In this document: positions 6,821-8,144 of the stretch, piece by piece
Position numbering within the stretch: the first letter of the stretch is position 1
Layout: each line of letters starts with the position of its first letter
DNA from: an uncultured bacterium
Lineage (GTDB): Bacteria; Edwardsbacteria; AC1; EtOH8
Direction of reading: 5' to 3'
DNA: 8,144 nt
Assembly: GCA_937958665.1 (NCBI GenBank)
Contig: CALGNM010000108.1
Span: 1 to 8,144 of the forward strand
Translations under genes and position numbers: made by a program
The notes under the pieces: generated by a model
Told to the model about the DNA's origin: nothing
The model's database searches: none
Seen by the model: the letters and a program-made list of their open reading frames with translations, nothing else

Positions 6821-8097
6821 TCACCCTCCGGACGAGAAGAATTCCACCGCTTGCCGGACCACCCCGGCCTGGTCCAGCCCGGCCAGCTCCAGCAGTTTGG
6901 GCCGGGGCCCGGCTTCGATGAATTCATCGGGCAGCGACACCACCCTGATCCGGCAATCCAATCCCCGGGCCGCGGCCAGCTCCATTATCGATGAGCCGAA
7001 GCCCCCGCTCCGCACATTCTCCTCCAGGGTCATCACCTTGGGGTGGCGCCCCAGGGCGGCGGCGATCGTTTCGGCGTCCAGGGGCCTGGCCAGCCGGGCA
7101 TCCAGCACCTCCAGCTCCAGCCCCTGGCCGGATATTTCATCGGCCGCCCGAAGGGCCACCGTGGACATCACCCCGATACCGATCAGCAACCCGTCCCGGC
7201 CCCGGCGTAATATCTCCGCCCGGCCCGAGAATTCCCCCGCCTTAAGGTCCACCCCGAAGCCGGCCCCCCGGGGATAGCGGATGGCCACCGGACCATTGGC
7301 TGACAGAGCGGCCTGGAGCATGGCGGCCAGCTCCCCCTCGTCCCGGGGAGCCAGCACCGTCAGGTTGGGGATGCAGCCCAGATAGGACAGGTCAAATGGC
7401 CCGTGGTGGGTGGGCCCATCCTCGCCCACCAATCCGGCCCGGTCGATGGCCAGTACCACCGGCAGTTTCTGCAGGGCGATGTCATGGATGATCTGGTCGT
7501 AGCCCCGTTGCAGGAAGGTGGAGTAGACGGCCACCACCGGCCGCCAGCCTTGCGCCGCCAGGCCGGCGGCGAAGGTCAGGGCATGCTGTTCGGCTATGCC
7601 CACGTCGAAGAAGCGGTCGGGAAAAACCTCCCGGAAGCGGTCCAATCCGGTGCCCTCCGGCATGGCGGCGGTGATGGCCACAATCCGGGGATCGGTCTTG
7701 GCCTGCTCCACCAGGGCCCGGCCGAAGGCCTCGGTAAAGGTGCAGGGGCCGCCGCAGGACCGGGGGTCGCCGGTCTCGGGGTCAAAGGCCCCCACCCCGT
7801 GGAACTTCTCGGCGTTCTCCTCGGCCGGCTCGTAGCCCTTGCCCTTAACGGTCAGCACATGCATCAGGGTGGGGCCGGGGCGGTCCTTGATCCGCCGCAG
7901 GATGTCTATCAGGGCGGCCAGGTCGTGCCCGTCGATGGGGCCCTCGTAGTGGTACCCCAGCTCCTCGAAGGTCAGGCCCGGCACGATCAGGTTCTTGAAG
8001 CCCTGACGCACCCGCCGGAAGGCCATCCGCAAGGGATGGCCCAGATTCCAGGGGGAGCGGCCCAGCAGGTCCCACAGATTTTTTTCGAACTTGGTGT
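6821..8097 (-). CDS. dxs: 1-deoxy-D-xylulose-5-phosphate synthase (5' end missing)
   Basis: Thiamine-diphosphate enzyme that condenses pyruvate and glyceraldehyde 3-phosphate into DXP, the first step of the MEP isoprenoid pathway; DXP also feeds thiamine and, in some bacteria, pyridoxal synthesis. About 424 genuine residues remain of a family length near 620, so about 200 N-terminal residues, including the GDG diphosphate-binding motif, are lost off the contig end. Visible landmarks include GPIDGHD (64-70, counting the adapter-derived start as 1), KGKGYEPAE (96-104), FDVGIAEQHA (175-184) with catalytic Glu181 (equivalent to E. coli Glu370), STFLQRGYDQ, DRAGLVGEDGPTHHG (230-244), IRYPRG and the transketolase-like C-terminal domain (TLEENVRSGGFGS). 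The apparent start MTGVQTCALPI is translated adapter. The first fully genomic codon is at 8095-8093. The stop is TGA at 6821-6823. Confidence 0.96.
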
Positions 8098-8144
8098 AGA
8101 TCGGAAGAGCACACGTCTGAACTCCAGTCACCGAATACGATCTC
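8098..8144 (+). other. Illumina TruSeq index (P7-side) adapter with 8-base index (not genomic)
   Basis: AGATCGGAAGAGC begins at 8098 and the TruSeq read-2 adapter continues unbroken to TCAC at 8131. An 8-base index, CGAATACG, follows at 8132-8139, then ATCTC, the start of the common P7 tail. This is library DNA. On the minus strand it encodes the false N-terminus MTGVQTCALPI and a GTG start (8131) fused to dxs. Genomic sequence ends at 8097. Confidence 0.98.

Noticed and set aside
5792-6994. Plus-strand open frames at 5792-6499 and 6536-6994, and the minus-strand alternative frame at 6147-6824
   Set aside because: They overlap truB, ribF and the end of dxs, all of which have clear family motifs; the products are low-complexity Gly/Pro/Arg/Gln-rich shadows.
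33-8110. Perfect 13-base inverted repeat at the two ends of the window (33-45 and 8098-8110), resembling terminal repeats of a mobile element
   Set aside because: Both copies are the shared stem of the Illumina adapters; there is no transposase between them.
7845-8131. Minus-strand starts at 8131 (MTGVQTCALPI) and 8114 (MCSSDL)
   Set aside because: Both starts lie in adapter sequence; the first is fused to true dxs and the second is an out-of-frame shadow.

Overview
The window looks like a metagenome-assembled contig from an uncultured, GC-rich bacterium. Both ends are Illumina TruSeq adapter rather than genome (1-45 and 8098-8144), so about 8.05 kb (46-8097) is biological. All five genes lie on the minus strand and are tightly packed. 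The two secreted proteins carry FlgD-Ig/Por-secretion-tail-like sequence at their C-termini. That suggests the Fibrobacterota-Chlorobi-Bacteroidota (FCB) group or neighbouring candidate phyla, but I cannot name a lineage with confidence.

In transcription order (right to left), the first block is a housekeeping run. It starts with dxs (DXP synthase, the entry step of MEP isoprenoid synthesis), which lacks its N-terminal third because the contig ends there. Next is truB (tRNA pseudouridine-55 synthase), then ribF (bifunctional riboflavin kinase/FAD synthetase). The gaps are 6 and 3 bases and each downstream gene has a strong Shine-Dalgarno sequence, so this is very probably one operon.

A 61-base AT-rich gap follows. 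It holds most of a near-consensus sigma-70 type promoter whose -35 box overlaps the ribF stop codon. The promoter faces a second pair of genes coding for large exported multidomain proteins. The first (895 aa, complete) has a signal peptide, two related MAM/jelly-roll-like domains, a ThuA/glutamine-amidotransferase-like domain, a fibronectin type III-like domain and a C-terminal sorting domain. The second (at least 727 genuine residues, 3' end lost) has a signal peptide, four Ig-like repeats, a similar amidotransferase-like domain and the start of a similar C-terminal domain. They are 11 bases apart, with the Shine-Dalgarno of the second overlapping the stop of the first.

The most interesting signal is inside the 895-aa gene. 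About 1.16 kb (roughly 3600-4760) has about 43% G+C by hand count, while sampled flanking lines of the same gene have about 63-72%, and codon choice changes with it. This block covers almost exactly the two jelly-roll-like domains, and the reading frame stays open across both junctions. It looks like domain replacement by recombination from a lower-GC source, although an assembly chimera must be excluded. I saw no RNA genes, CRISPR arrays, insertion sequences or convincing terminators.
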